Below are positions 33,225 through 41,489 of a DNA stretch of 45,185 nucleotides, one piece after another. Position 1 is the stretch's first letter, and the number at the start of each line of letters is the position of its first letter. The notes beneath the pieces are model-generated. The model had not been told where the DNA came from. It saw nothing but the letters and a program-made list of their open reading frames with translations, and did no database searches. Source of the stretch: CAZGUG01 sp964625335 (GTDB taxonomy: Bacteria > Bacillota > Clostridia > Ch29); contig CAZVBE010000018.1 of the NCBI GenBank assembly GCA_964625335.1, positions 1 to 45,185 on the forward strand, in the 5' to 3' direction. The position numbers and the translations under genes were made by a program.

Positions 33225-34721
33225 AAACAGTCTGGCTGTGGATTCGGCCAGATTTTTCTTAAGTGGCCTATTTCCCCATTGGTTTTTATCAATTTTCACG
33301 CAGTGCTTCAGGTCTCTGAAAAAATCATCCTCCAGGATTTTTACCACTTCTTCATCGTATACTATGGCATTCACTTCATAACCAAGGTGCAGGCTTCTTA
33401 TATCAAGGTTGGCGGTACCAACCGATGCTACTTTGTTGTCTACCTGGATAACCTTTGCGTGTATAAAGCCCCTGCCGTATTCGTATATCTTTACACCGGC
33501 CTCCATGAGTTCCTGGTAATAGGACCGGGATGCCCAGTGTACTATTTTTTTGTCCGGGATGCCGGGGACCAGAAGACGTACGTCCACTCCGGCCAGGGCG
33601 GATATTTTAAGTGCTGTCAGGAGGCTCTCATCGGGTATTAGGTAGGGGGTGGTTATGTATAATTTGCTCTGGGCCATTGAAACCAGCTGTACATATAGCT
33701 TTTGTATCGAATTCCATTTGGAATCCGGACTGCTGCCCACTATCTGGACGGGCTTTTGCGTATCAATATTATGGGACGGAAAAAAGTTTTGGCATTCGAT
33801 TCTTTCCCCCGTTGCATAGGTCCAGTCCTGTAAAAATATCGCCTGCATTGAATATACCGAGTCCCCCTCCAGCTTGATATGGGTATCCCGCCAGAAACTG
33901 AAGCTCTTGCTCCTGCCCAGGTACTCATCACCTATGTTCAATCCGCCAAGGAAGCCAGTATTTCCGTCCACTATCAGTATTTTTCTGTGGTTTCTGTAAT
34001 TTGACCGGTAGTCAAGGAAAGGGAATTTAAGGGGTAGAAATACCCCGATCTCTCCGCCAGCCTTTTTTAGCGGGTCGAAAAACTTTTTGGGCAGTTTTAA
34101 ACAGCCCACTCCGTCATATAGTATCCTTACTTCCACTCCCTGGCTTGCCTTGTCTGTTAGTATATCCCTTATTCTTCTGCCCAGCTTGTCGTCCCTGATG
34201 ATGTAATATTCCACATGTATGTGGTTTTTGGCTTTTTTGAGTTGCTTAATAATTTCCCTGAAGGTGGAGGGGCCGTTTGTCAGCACTTTGGCGGTGTTGT
34301 GGAACTGCACCGGCAGTGAGGCGGTGGTGTTAATGAGAGTGGACAGCTTGGGGCAGGGTGTCGCGGTACCGGTCATTGGGGTGCTTATTTGGTTTGCCTC
34401 AAGTATACCGCTGCATCTGCCGTAGTCCGCCAGGTTTTTGTACACCTTGTCCCTGCGGATATCCCTTCCGAAAAAAATATACAGAATGTATCCGCCTATC
34501 GGAAAAGCTATGAATACCAGCAGCCAGGCGATTGTTTTATAGGGGTTTCTTTTTTCCATAAGTATAACAACCGCTATGAGGAATATATTAATCAAAAAAA
34601 CAGTTGCAGAAATTCTCCAGGTAAGCTGCAGGGGAGTAAGGCCTATATTAAAAAAATACGATCCGACTGCTGTTGTTACAATGAGTATAAGTAAAAGGAA
34701 TAACACGTTGGTGCGCTTCAT
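33210..34721 (-). CDS. cls: Cardiolipin synthase
   Basis: A 503-residue phospholipase-D-superfamily enzyme, the usual length for ClsA-type synthases. Two N-terminal membrane helices (about residues 5-55) and the PLDNc segment WLLVFIAFPIGGYILYIFFGRD are followed by two complete HKD motifs, HRKILIVD (about residue 243) and HAKVIQVD (about residue 425). It condenses two phosphatidylglycerols into cardiolipin plus glycerol at the membrane. AAGGA lies nine bases before the ATG. It is convergent with the EamA gene, overlapping at the 3' ends. Confidence 0.94.
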   Translation of the reverse strand: MKRTNVLFLLLILIVTTAVGSYFFNIGLTPLQLTWRISATVFLINIFLIAVVILMEKRNPYKTIAWLLVFIAFPIGGYILYIFFGRDIRRDKVYKNLADYGRCSGILEANQISTPMTGTATPCPKLSTLINTTASLPVQFHNTAKVLTNGPSTFREIIKQLKKAKNHIHVEYYIIRDDKLGRRIRDILTDKASQGVEVRILYDGVGCLKLPKKFFDPLKKAGGEIGVFLPLKFPFLDYRSNYRNHRKILIVDGNTGFLGGLNIGDEYLGRSKSFSFWRDTHIKLEGDSVYSMQAIFLQDWTYATGERIECQNFFPSHNIDTQKPVQIVGSSPDSKWNSIQKLYVQLVSMAQSKLYITTPYLIPDESLLTALKISALAGVDVRLLVPGIPDKKIVHWASRSYYQELMEAGVKIYEYGRGFIHAKVIQVDNKVASVGTANLDIRSLHLGYEVNAIVYDEEVVKILEDDFFRDLKHCVKIDKNQWGNRPLKKNLAESTARLFSPLL

Positions 34722-34971
34722 ATATATCTATCCTTCCATATGGTCTAATATTAAGTAATACCATAATATCATTTATTCCCCATTTAGGTTACTAAATAAC
34801 ATGGCAAATGCTGGCGGTTTGGTTTGCAAATTAGCATATTGGGTTTGAATTTGGTGGAAAATTCTGGGCAGCACTCTGGAGGTATGGGCAGGGCCAATGT
34901 TTAATCTATAAATAACTGTTAAACTTTGAGCTACATGGTGGCAAGGGAATGGGACAAGGGGGGATATATAA

Positions 34972-35391
34972 ATGGCAGGATCGGTTTTTGATACAAAAGA
35001 ACTGATGCTTATGAGCATGTTTAACCAAATAATAGTGGACGACCTGCTGCAGGAAAAGGAACTGGAGCTTTTTGAGCAAAAGAAAAGGTGGTATGACCTG
35101 TGGCGCGGAGAAATTACGAGGGATAAGGGCCTAGGGGAGGGAAAATGCCCTTTGGGCTGGGAAGAGCTGAAAGACCGGATGGTTATATGGTTAAGGGATA
35201 ACAGGTCCGAACGCGACACCGAGGACATACTGGAGCAGTGCTGCATATTTGAACCTTACGGTTCGCTGCCGGGATGGGAGGGCAATGGGAAGGCAAGAAT
35301 CCAGGCGTCGCCGGAAGCCCGGGAATTAACCCTTGAAAAAATATGCCGGCTGCTGGGTCTGGAGGAAAGATGTCAGGAACTTTTTCCCTGA
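34972..35391 (+). CDS. Hypothetical protein, 139 residues
   Basis: A soluble, charged, probably mostly helical protein that I do not recognise. It has a leucine/glutamate-rich N-terminal helix (LMLMSMFNQIIVDDLLQEKELELFEQKKRWYDLW, given here as a general description of residues 11-44), several tryptophans and two adjacent cysteines near residue 89-90. No signal peptide or known motif is visible. AAGGGGGG lies seven bases before the ATG. The surface-protein gene follows after 46 bases and may be co-transcribed. Confidence 0.7.
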   Translation: MAGSVFDTKELMLMSMFNQIIVDDLLQEKELELFEQKKRWYDLWRGEITRDKGLGEGKCPLGWEELKDRMVIWLRDNRSERDTEDILEQCCIFEPYGSLPGWEGNGKARIQASPEARELTLEKICRLLGLEERCQELFP

Positions 35392-35437
35392 ACCTGTGTC
35401 TAAATCTATAGAAAATCTTTTGAAAGAGGTGATCAAA

Positions 35438-37570
35438 TTGAAAAGGATTATTTCTTTAACCTTGGTTTTTGTTATGGCTATTATGGCATGGATGCCGGTG
35501 CAGGGCACAGCACAGGAAGATAAGGATCTGGAGCAGGCTATAAAGGCAGTTAAGGCTAAAATACAAATACCCGAAAGTTTTACCGAGTTTAATTACAACG
35601 CCGGCAGCGAGGGAGAAAAAATAATCTGGTATCTGGACTGGGCCAGCAAGGATAAAATGGAGGGCAGCATTAACGTCAGGATAGACGGGGACGGTACCAT
35701 ATTGGGCTATTACTGCTACAAACCCTACGACTACGACAGCACAAGAAAGTTTCCCAAAATAGGCAGGCATGAGGCAATGGACACGGCTGAAGCTTTTATT
35801 GAAAGGATGGCCCCCGGCCTTGTTTCCAATCTAAGACTTGTAGATGACAGCGAAATTCTTGAGATGGAACGCACCCACAGGTTTAACTACATAAGGCTGG
35901 AAAACGGTATCCCCTACCACGGCAACAGCGTAAACGTGGAGGTAAACAGCGAGACCGGCGAGGTACAAAGCTATAACTACAACTGGTCGGAAGGACTTTC
36001 CTTCCCGAAGCCGGAGGATGTAATACCGGCAGAGGATGCCATGGAAGCCTATAAAGAACAAATGGGCTTAAAGCTTATTTATGAATACAATTACGACGGA
36101 GAAGAGAGCCGCCTGTATGCCGTCTATATGCCGGTGTATGATACTAACTACGGTATAGATGCCTTCACCGGCGATAGGATCAAGGTGAATTTGTACTACC
36201 ATGGATCATACCTTGGTATGGGAACGGAAAGGGCGGCTATGGAAAAGGCCGAAGCGGACATGGCGCAGCTCACCCCCGAGGAGCGCAAAGCGGTTGACGA
36301 GATTTCCGCATTGCTTACCAGAGAACGGGCGGAAAGCATTGCAAGGGGTGTAAAGGAGCTGGAAATATCCCGGGACTATAAGGTTACGGGGGCCTACCTG
36401 CAAAAAGACTGGGATGTCAGCCAGGGCTATACCTGGGAATTGAATTTTACAGACGAATCCGCAGACAAAAAACCATCCTCCAATATATGGGTAAGAATCA
36501 ATGCAAAAAATGGTGACATAAAGGGTTACAGCCGATATATACCTATGGAAGGCGAAAGGGAGGGTAAATACACCCAAGCGCAGGCCAGGTTGGCTGTGGA
36601 GAAATTCATGAATGCGGTTCACAGGGAAAAATCAAAGGATATGGAGTTTGATCCGGTTTATGAAGGGCATTACTATCCTTTGGGAAGAGATGAAAATGCC
36701 GCATCCTATAATTTCCGGTATATAAGGAAGGTTAACGGCGTACAGTTTCCGGACAATTCAATGTATATCAGCTTTGACGCGGTTAACGGCAAGGTAAGCA
36801 GCTTCAGTATGAACTGGTACGACCTTGAGTTTCCGCCGTTAAATGATGTTCTTGACATGGAAGATGTGTATGACACCATGTTCGGGGAGGTAGGGCTCGA
36901 ACTTGTGTACAGTAACTCTTACCCGGAAGAGTACAGGGATATATACCAGGCCGAGCCCAAGCCGGAGATTAAACTGGTGTACGGCATGAAACAGGGCAAA
37001 CCCCTTATATTTGACGCCTGGTCGGGAGAAATACTGGACTATTCCGGAAAGCCCTACAGAGAAAAGAGGGCTGCAGCTTATACCGATATTACAGGCCATT
37101 ATGCCGAAAGCCAGATTACAGCTCTCGCGGAATACGGTATTGCGCTGCCGGGAACAGAATTCAAGCCGGACGATAACATCATCCAGAAGGATTTTCTGGG
37201 CCTCCTTGTCAGGACAATGGGCTATTCCCGTTCCTTTGAAGACGACAGGGAATTGGAGGAGATGTATAACCTGCTTATCCGGGAAAAAGTAGTAAAAAAG
37301 GAAGAGAAAGACCTCGACGCTGCAGTTGCCAGGGAAGAGGCGATAAAATATATCATAAGGGCGCAGAAATACCAGGATGTGGCCGATATTAAAGGGATAT
37401 TTGTAACCGGCTTCAGCGATCAAAGCAGCATCGCTCCGGAACTGGTGGGCTATGTTGCGATTGCAAAGGGTCTTAATATTGTCGGCGGCAGCAGCGGATA
37501 TTTCTACCCCAAAAACAGCCTGAAAAGGGCCGAAGCGGCGGTTATGCTGTACAACTGCCTGACCAGGTAG
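35438..37570 (+). CDS. Exported YcdB/YcdC-domain protein with SLH domain
   Basis: A 710-residue cell-surface protein. It starts at TTG 35438, eight bases after AGAGGTG, with a signal peptide (RIISLTLVFVMAIMAW...GTAQ, cleavage about residue 25). The body contains repeats of the YcdB/YcdC (DUF4901) and PepSY-like type, each with a GxxxGYxxY strand and a later NVEVNSETGEVQSYN-like hairpin; similar repeats recur near residues 100, 160, 340 and 440. The C-terminus (from about residue 550) carries S-layer homology segments YTDITGHYAESQITALAEYGIALPG and YVAIAKGLNIVGG...FYPKNSLKRAEAAVML that bind secondary wall polymer. A perfect terminator follows. Its function beyond cell-surface anchoring is unknown. 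Confidence 0.85.
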   Translation: MKRIISLTLVFVMAIMAWMPVQGTAQEDKDLEQAIKAVKAKIQIPESFTEFNYNAGSEGEKIIWYLDWASKDKMEGSINVRIDGDGTILGYYCYKPYDYDSTRKFPKIGRHEAMDTAEAFIERMAPGLVSNLRLVDDSEILEMERTHRFNYIRLENGIPYHGNSVNVEVNSETGEVQSYNYNWSEGLSFPKPEDVIPAEDAMEAYKEQMGLKLIYEYNYDGEESRLYAVYMPVYDTNYGIDAFTGDRIKVNLYYHGSYLGMGTERAAMEKAEADMAQLTPEERKAVDEISALLTRERAESIARGVKELEISRDYKVTGAYLQKDWDVSQGYTWELNFTDESADKKPSSNIWVRINAKNGDIKGYSRYIPMEGEREGKYTQAQARLAVEKFMNAVHREKSKDMEFDPVYEGHYYPLGRDENAASYNFRYIRKVNGVQFPDNSMYISFDAVNGKVSSFSMNWYDLEFPPLNDVLDMEDVYDTMFGEVGLELVYSNSYPEEYRDIYQAEPKPEIKLVYGMKQGKPLIFDAWSGEILDYSGKPYREKRAAAYTDITGHYAESQITALAEYGIALPGTEFKPDDNIIQKDFLGLLVRTMGYSRSFEDDRELEEMYNLLIREKVVKKEEKDLDAAVAREEAIKYIIRAQKYQDVADIKGIFVTGFSDQSSIAPELVGYVAIAKGLNIVGGSSGYFYPKNSLKRAEAAVMLYNCLTR

Positions 37571-37581
37571 AATAAACCTTA

Positions 37582-37611
37582 AGCTGTCAGGGGATATGTC
37601 TCCTGACAGCT
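37582..37611 (+). terminator. Terminator of the SLH surface-protein gene
   Basis: AGCTGTCAGGGGA pairs with TCTCCTGACAGCT (one G-T pair) around a four-base loop, followed by GTTTATTTTTA. Confidence 0.92.
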
Positions 37612-37634
37612 GTTTATTTTTATGGACCTCCTGT

Positions 37635-37669
37635 CAAAAAACAAAAAGAACCGTCCCTTTTGTTTTTTG
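37635..37669. repeat. REP-like palindrome, copy 2
   Basis: CAAAAAACAAAAAG pairs with CTTTTGTTTTTTG, flanking AACCGTCC. The core AGAACCGTCCC resembles that of the palindrome at 28848, although the arms differ. It lies between the terminator and the sensor gene. Confidence 0.55.
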
Positions 37670-37744
37670 GAAGGTAAAAAAAGAGGAGAGAGGAAGAAAA
37701 TGGCGAATATAATATATTATCAGCGTTAAAGGAAGGGTGAGAAG

Positions 37745-40357
37745 ATGGGGAAGGGCGTAATTACCACCGACGGGGATAAGTGTAAAGCCTGTTATGCCTG
37801 CATCAGAAATTGTCCCGTTAAGGCTGTGAGAATGGTTGACGGTAAGGCCAGCGTTATTACCGAAAGGTGTATCAGCTGTGGAAGCTGTCTGAAAGTATGC
37901 AACCAGAATGCAAAACAGGTGGAGGACAGCGCAGCAATGGTTCAGCGGATGATGAGTAACGGCAACAGAGTGGTAGCACTTGTTGCACCTTCCTATCCGG
38001 CGGTTGTGGAAGTGCCGGCGGACAAATATATCGGAGCTTTAAAGAAAGCCGGTTTTGAACAGGTTTGGGAAGTGGCGGCAGGAGCAGACCTTATAAGCGG
38101 TGCGTACAGGAAGCTGGACCTGTCAAGGAAATTTTATATAAGCACGCCCTGTCCTGCTGTTGTCAACCTTGTGGAGATGCATTATCCATCACTGATACCT
38201 AATCTTGTTCCCATCGTATCTCCCATGGCAGCCACCGCAAGAATGTTCAGAAGCATACACAGCGATCCAGATATAAAATTGGTGTTCATCGGGCCCTGTG
38301 TAGCCAAAAAAGCCGAGATTACAAGGGAGGACTTAAACGAGCTGATTGACTTTGCTCTCACCTTTGAGGAAGTATCCGAGCTTTTTAAAGCAAAAGGGAT
38401 TGACGCCGACACCGTCGCTCCGGCCGAGCCGGACAGTCCCTGCGCCTCCCGGGGACATACAATCCCGCTGCCGGGGGGACTGCTCCACTGTATGGACCTT
38501 AAGGAGGAATTCTTAAGCCAGAGCTTTATAGTGGCGGAGGGACCCGAGCGCTGTATTGATGTTATATCCTCGGTGGACAATGGGGATATAAAGGTAAAAT
38601 TCCTTGATCTTCTGCTGTGCAACGGGTGTATAGAAGGACCAATGAGCGGCTCTTCCAAAAGCCTTGCCAGGAAAAAAAGTGAAATAATAGCCTTCTTCGA
38701 TTCAAAATCAGCGCAACAAAAAAAAGAAGGGGAAAAACAGATAGCCGGCTGCAGGGTAAACCTGAAGGCGGTATTTTTTGACAAAAGAGCTACTCTGACC
38801 GAACCCTCGGAACAGGACATACAGACTATTTTAGCCGAGACCGGAAAGTATTCTGAAGAGGACCAGTTAAACTGCGGGGCCTGCGGATATCATACCTGCC
38901 GCGATAAAGCCATAGCGGTGTTTCAGGGTATAGCCGAAGTGGATATGTGTCTTCCATATCTTATCTCACAGAATACCCGTCTGATGCAGTCTCTTAAGGA
39001 CCAACTGGACAGGGAAAAGGAGTTAAACCAGGAAAATATGGCGATAATAAATTGCTCCTATGACGGGATTGTGGTGACCGATTCAAGGGGTATTATTACA
39101 AAGGTGAATCCGGCGCTTGAGCAGCTGCTGCACATGACCTCTGAGGAATTGGTGGGAATGAATGTCGAAGACATGGAGAAAAAGGGTATCGTTTACCCTT
39201 CGGCTACGCTGCTAGCGATAAAAATGGGAAGGCCGGTGACTTTCCTCCAGAAGCATTGGACGGGCAAGGAAGTGCTGACCACCGGCAATCCGATGGTTGA
39301 CGAAAGGGGAAGGGTTTCCAGGGTTATTATTAATATGAGGGATATGAAAGCGCTGCAGGATATGGAAAACAGGATAAGCCAGGGTATTGGGGAAATATTT
39401 TCGGATGAAGAGAACCTGGAGGAACTGCTAAGTATGCGCAGTCCGGCATTCCAGGCGGTTATGGAAGTTGCCAGGAAGCTTGCAAGGATAGATTCAACAA
39501 TACTGGTATTGGGCGAATCGGGTACAGGCAAGGATGTTATAACCAGGTTTATACACCAAACAGGGATAAGGAGCAAGGGACCCTTCATTAAGATAGACTG
39601 CGGGGCAATACCCGAAAACCTGATTGAGTCAGAATTGTTCGGTTACGAAACGGGCTCCTTCACCGGGGCCAAAAGGCAGGGTAAGCCGGGGCTTTTGGAG
39701 ATTGCCCATACCGGCACCGTATTCCTGGATGAAGTGGGGGAGCTGCCCCTGTCCCAGCAGGTAAAGCTCTTAAGGGTCCTACAGGACAAAAAGATAATCC
39801 GGGTAGGGGGCACCAAACCTATAGATATTGATATCCGCGTTATTGGCGCCACTAACAGGGACCTTGAGGAAATGGTGAGAAACGGCGAGTTCAGGTCCGA
39901 TCTGTTTTACAGGCTGAGCGTTGTGCCCCTTGAGATACCTCCTTTAAGGCACAGGAGGGAGGATATCATACCCCTGGCAAACAGATTCCTGGCAAAGTAT
40001 AATCGTAAATACGGTTTTAGCAAGACTATATCCGACCAGCTGCAAAAAATATTTCTCGAGTACCATTGGCCGGGCAATATAAGAGAATTGGAGAACCTGA
40101 TAGAAAGGCTTGTAATAGTATCCCGCGAAAGCGAAATACTGCCGGGCAGCCTGCCGCCGGATTTCCTTAAGAGAAACGGCAACGGACAGAATGTAGAGGT
40201 GGTGGGGATAATACCCTTAAAGAAAGCCCTGGAGGAGGTCGAAAGGCAGCTGTTGATGCGCGCAAAGGAGAGATACAACAGTACGTACAGGATAGCGGAA
40301 ATACTTGAAGTGGACCAGTCTACCATAGTCAGAAAGCTGAAAAAATACACACCATGA
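37745..40357 (+). CDS. [FeFe]-hydrogenase-like sensor fused to PAS and sigma-54 activator
   Basis: An 870-residue cytoplasmic regulator. In order: two [4Fe-4S] motifs (C13/C16/C19/C23 and C42/C45/C48/C52); an H-cluster-like domain (about 75-330) with degenerate ligand motifs STPCP (C136), GPCVAKK (C185) and LLCNGC (C292, C295); a further Fe-S domain (CGACGYHTC ... MC, about 375-405); a PAS domain (about 430-530); an AAA+ sigma-54 interaction domain with GESGTGKD, GSFTGA (variant of GAFTGA) and FLDEVGE; and a C-terminal Fis-type HTH. The proton-relay cysteine of catalytic hydrogenases (first C of TSCCP) is replaced by Pro135, so I read it as a sensor, not an enzyme. It very likely activates the -24/-12 promoter at 40559. 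ATG 37745 follows AAGGAAGGGTGAG. Confidence 0.88.
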   Translation: MGKGVITTDGDKCKACYACIRNCPVKAVRMVDGKASVITERCISCGSCLKVCNQNAKQVEDSAAMVQRMMSNGNRVVALVAPSYPAVVEVPADKYIGALKKAGFEQVWEVAAGADLISGAYRKLDLSRKFYISTPCPAVVNLVEMHYPSLIPNLVPIVSPMAATARMFRSIHSDPDIKLVFIGPCVAKKAEITREDLNELIDFALTFEEVSELFKAKGIDADTVAPAEPDSPCASRGHTIPLPGGLLHCMDLKEEFLSQSFIVAEGPERCIDVISSVDNGDIKVKFLDLLLCNGCIEGPMSGSSKSLARKKSEIIAFFDSKSAQQKKEGEKQIAGCRVNLKAVFFDKRATLTEPSEQDIQTILAETGKYSEEDQLNCGACGYHTCRDKAIAVFQGIAEVDMCLPYLISQNTRLMQSLKDQLDREKELNQENMAIINCSYDGIVVTDSRGIITKVNPALEQLLHMTSEELVGMNVEDMEKKGIVYPSATLLAIKMGRPVTFLQKHWTGKEVLTTGNPMVDERGRVSRVIINMRDMKALQDMENRISQGIGEIFSDEENLEELLSMRSPAFQAVMEVARKLARIDSTILVLGESGTGKDVITRFIHQTGIRSKGPFIKIDCGAIPENLIESELFGYETGSFTGAKRQGKPGLLEIAHTGTVFLDEVGELPLSQQVKLLRVLQDKKIIRVGGTKPIDIDIRVIGATNRDLEEMVRNGEFRSDLFYRLSVVPLEIPPLRHRREDIIPLANRFLAKYNRKYGFSKTISDQLQKIFLEYHWPGNIRELENLIERLVIVSRESEILPGSLPPDFLKRNGNGQNVEVVGIIPLKKALEEVERQLLMRAKERYNSTYRIAEILEVDQSTIVRKLKKYTP

Positions 40358-40382
40358 TGAAGCACAACGGTAATGCAGCGGT

Positions 40383-40405
40383 GCATCAATGATGCGAAAG
40401 CGCAT
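40383..40405. promoter_or_regulatory. Clustered dyads, candidate upstream activator site 1
   Basis: GCATC-AAT-GATGC overlaps ATGCG-AAAG-CGCAT. They lie about 180-200 bases upstream of the predicted sigma-54 transcription start, a usual distance for an enhancer site. Confidence 0.35.
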
Positions 40406-40472
40406 TGCTGTCAGTCACCAGCACCCCCGTTAATTATGCGGGCAAAAGCTCTGCGACTTATGATCTGATGTC

Positions 40473-40499
40473 AGTTACTGTGAACCGTGACCTGTAACT
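40473..40499. promoter_or_regulatory. Dyad, candidate upstream activator site 2
   Basis: AGTTAC and GTAACT form a perfect six-base inverted repeat with 15 bases between, centred about 99 bases upstream of the predicted start at 40585, the usual place for binding of a sigma-54 activator. Confidence 0.45.
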
Positions 40500-40558
40500 T
40501 CAATGCAGCAGCGTATATCCATTTCTTTCAATAACCCCTGCCGGGGCTTTATTTTTTT

Positions 40559-40573
40559 TGGCATGGAACTTGC
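40559..40573 (+). promoter_or_regulatory. Sigma-54 (-24/-12) promoter of the nuoE-type operon
   Basis: TGGCATG-GAAC-TTGC matches the consensus TGGCACG-N4-TTGC at ten of eleven fixed positions, with the invariant GG and GC at the correct spacing. Transcription would start about 40585, 23 bases before the ATG at 40608. It also shows that the frame open from 40503 is not the true start. It lies directly downstream of a sigma-54 activator gene. Confidence 0.85.
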
Positions 40574-40607
40574 GGTATATATTGGCAAAACAAAAGGAGG
40601 TATGCGT

Positions 40608-41132
40608 ATGGGCAGCACAGTGGCTGGTGTTATATCTGAAGTAACTGTGGAACAAAGAAGACAGATTGATCATATTATCGAGAGCTTTGACGGCACACCC
40701 GGAAGACTTATACCCGTACTCCATGAAACCCAGAAGGTTTTGGGCTTCCTGCCGCCGGAAATCCAGGAATATATTGCAATAAGGCTAAACATTCCTATTA
40801 CTGATGTACACGGAGTAGTAACGTTCTATTCCCTGTTTTCAGAAAAGCCCAAGGGAAAGTTTTGTATAGGGGTGTGCAAGGGCACGGCCTGTTACGTTAA
40901 GAAATCCCAGAAAATACTCGAGAAACTGGAGGAACTTCTCGGAATCCGAGGGGGAGACACCACCGATGACGGCAAGTATTCCATTGAAGTTTTAAGATGT
41001 TTGGGATCCTGTGGTTTGGGACCGGTAATGACAATAAACGAAAAGGTGTACACCAGGGTAAAAACCGACAGGATAAAAGAAATTATCAGGGAGCACGAGG
41101 AATGGGAGGCGAATAAGGATGAGTGCTCTTGA
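40608..41132 (+). CDS. nuoE: NuoE/HndA-type [2Fe-2S] thioredoxin-like subunit
   Basis: A 174-residue subunit like the 24-kDa NuoE subunit of complex I and HndA/HydC of NAD(P)-linked hydrogenases. It shows an N-terminal helical domain (LIPVLHETQKVLGFLPPEIQEYIA) and the [2Fe-2S] ligands in two motifs, CIGVCKGTACY near residue 85 (C-x4-C) and CLGSCGLGP near 128 (C-x3-C). It passes electrons to or from the NuoF-type flavin subunit. ATG 40608 has AAAGGAGG seven bases upstream and lies just after the sigma-54 promoter. It overlaps the next gene by 14 bases. Confidence 0.93.
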   Translation: MGSTVAGVISEVTVEQRRQIDHIIESFDGTPGRLIPVLHETQKVLGFLPPEIQEYIAIRLNIPITDVHGVVTFYSLFSEKPKGKFCIGVCKGTACYVKKSQKILEKLEELLGIRGGDTTDDGKYSIEVLRCLGSCGLGPVMTINEKVYTRVKTDRIKEIIREHEEWEANKDECS

Positions 41133-41469
41133 AAGCTATCAAAAATTAAGAACAATGGCTGAGGACAGAATGACTGAACGGGAAGATAAAAACGGAGTAT
41201 CCCTGCATCTTAGCTGGTGCAGTGAGGCTGTGGGCGCTAAAGAAGTAGTCAGGAGAATAAAAACAGCAGCTTTAAAGCACGGTCTCGGGGATATTAGGGT
41301 AAAAGTGGTGGGCTGTATTGGTCTTTGCAGCCATGAGCCCATAATGACTGTAAAACTGCCGGGGGAGAAAGCGGTATCCTATGCAAGGGTAACACCGGAC
41401 ATGGCTGAGGTGATTATCCAGTGCCATGTTATGCAGGGGAAAATAATCAAACCCTGGCTGATTCAGTAA
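41119..41469 (+). CDS. hndB: HndB-like [2Fe-2S] ferredoxin-fold subunit
   Basis: A 116-residue thioredoxin-fold ferredoxin like HndB of NADP-reducing hydrogenases. Three cysteines are visible: one in LSWCSEAVGAKEVV and two in VVGCIGLCSHEP. The family typically has this pattern (C ... C-x3-C), though the first motif is shorter here and its cluster should be checked. GGGAGG lies nine bases before the ATG, which overlaps the end of the NuoE-type gene. It is likely an accessory electron-transfer subunit of the same complex. Confidence 0.82.
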   Translation: MSALESYQKLRTMAEDRMTEREDKNGVSLHLSWCSEAVGAKEVVRRIKTAALKHGLGDIRVKVVGCIGLCSHEPIMTVKLPGEKAVSYARVTPDMAEVIIQCHVMQGKIIKPWLIQ

Positions 41470-41489
41470 TTGGAGAGGTGGTGTAGAGC

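Noticed and set aside
37745..40357. Calling this gene a catalytic [FeFe] hydrogenase
   Set aside because: The first ligand motif is TPCP rather than TSCCP, the third is Cx2C, and the rest of the chain is a sigma-54 activator. A sensory role is the better reading.
40503..40607. Upstream start for the NuoE-type gene
   Set aside because: The frame is open from 40503 but that stretch contains the sigma-54 promoter and lacks a ribosome site; ATG 40608 is well supported.
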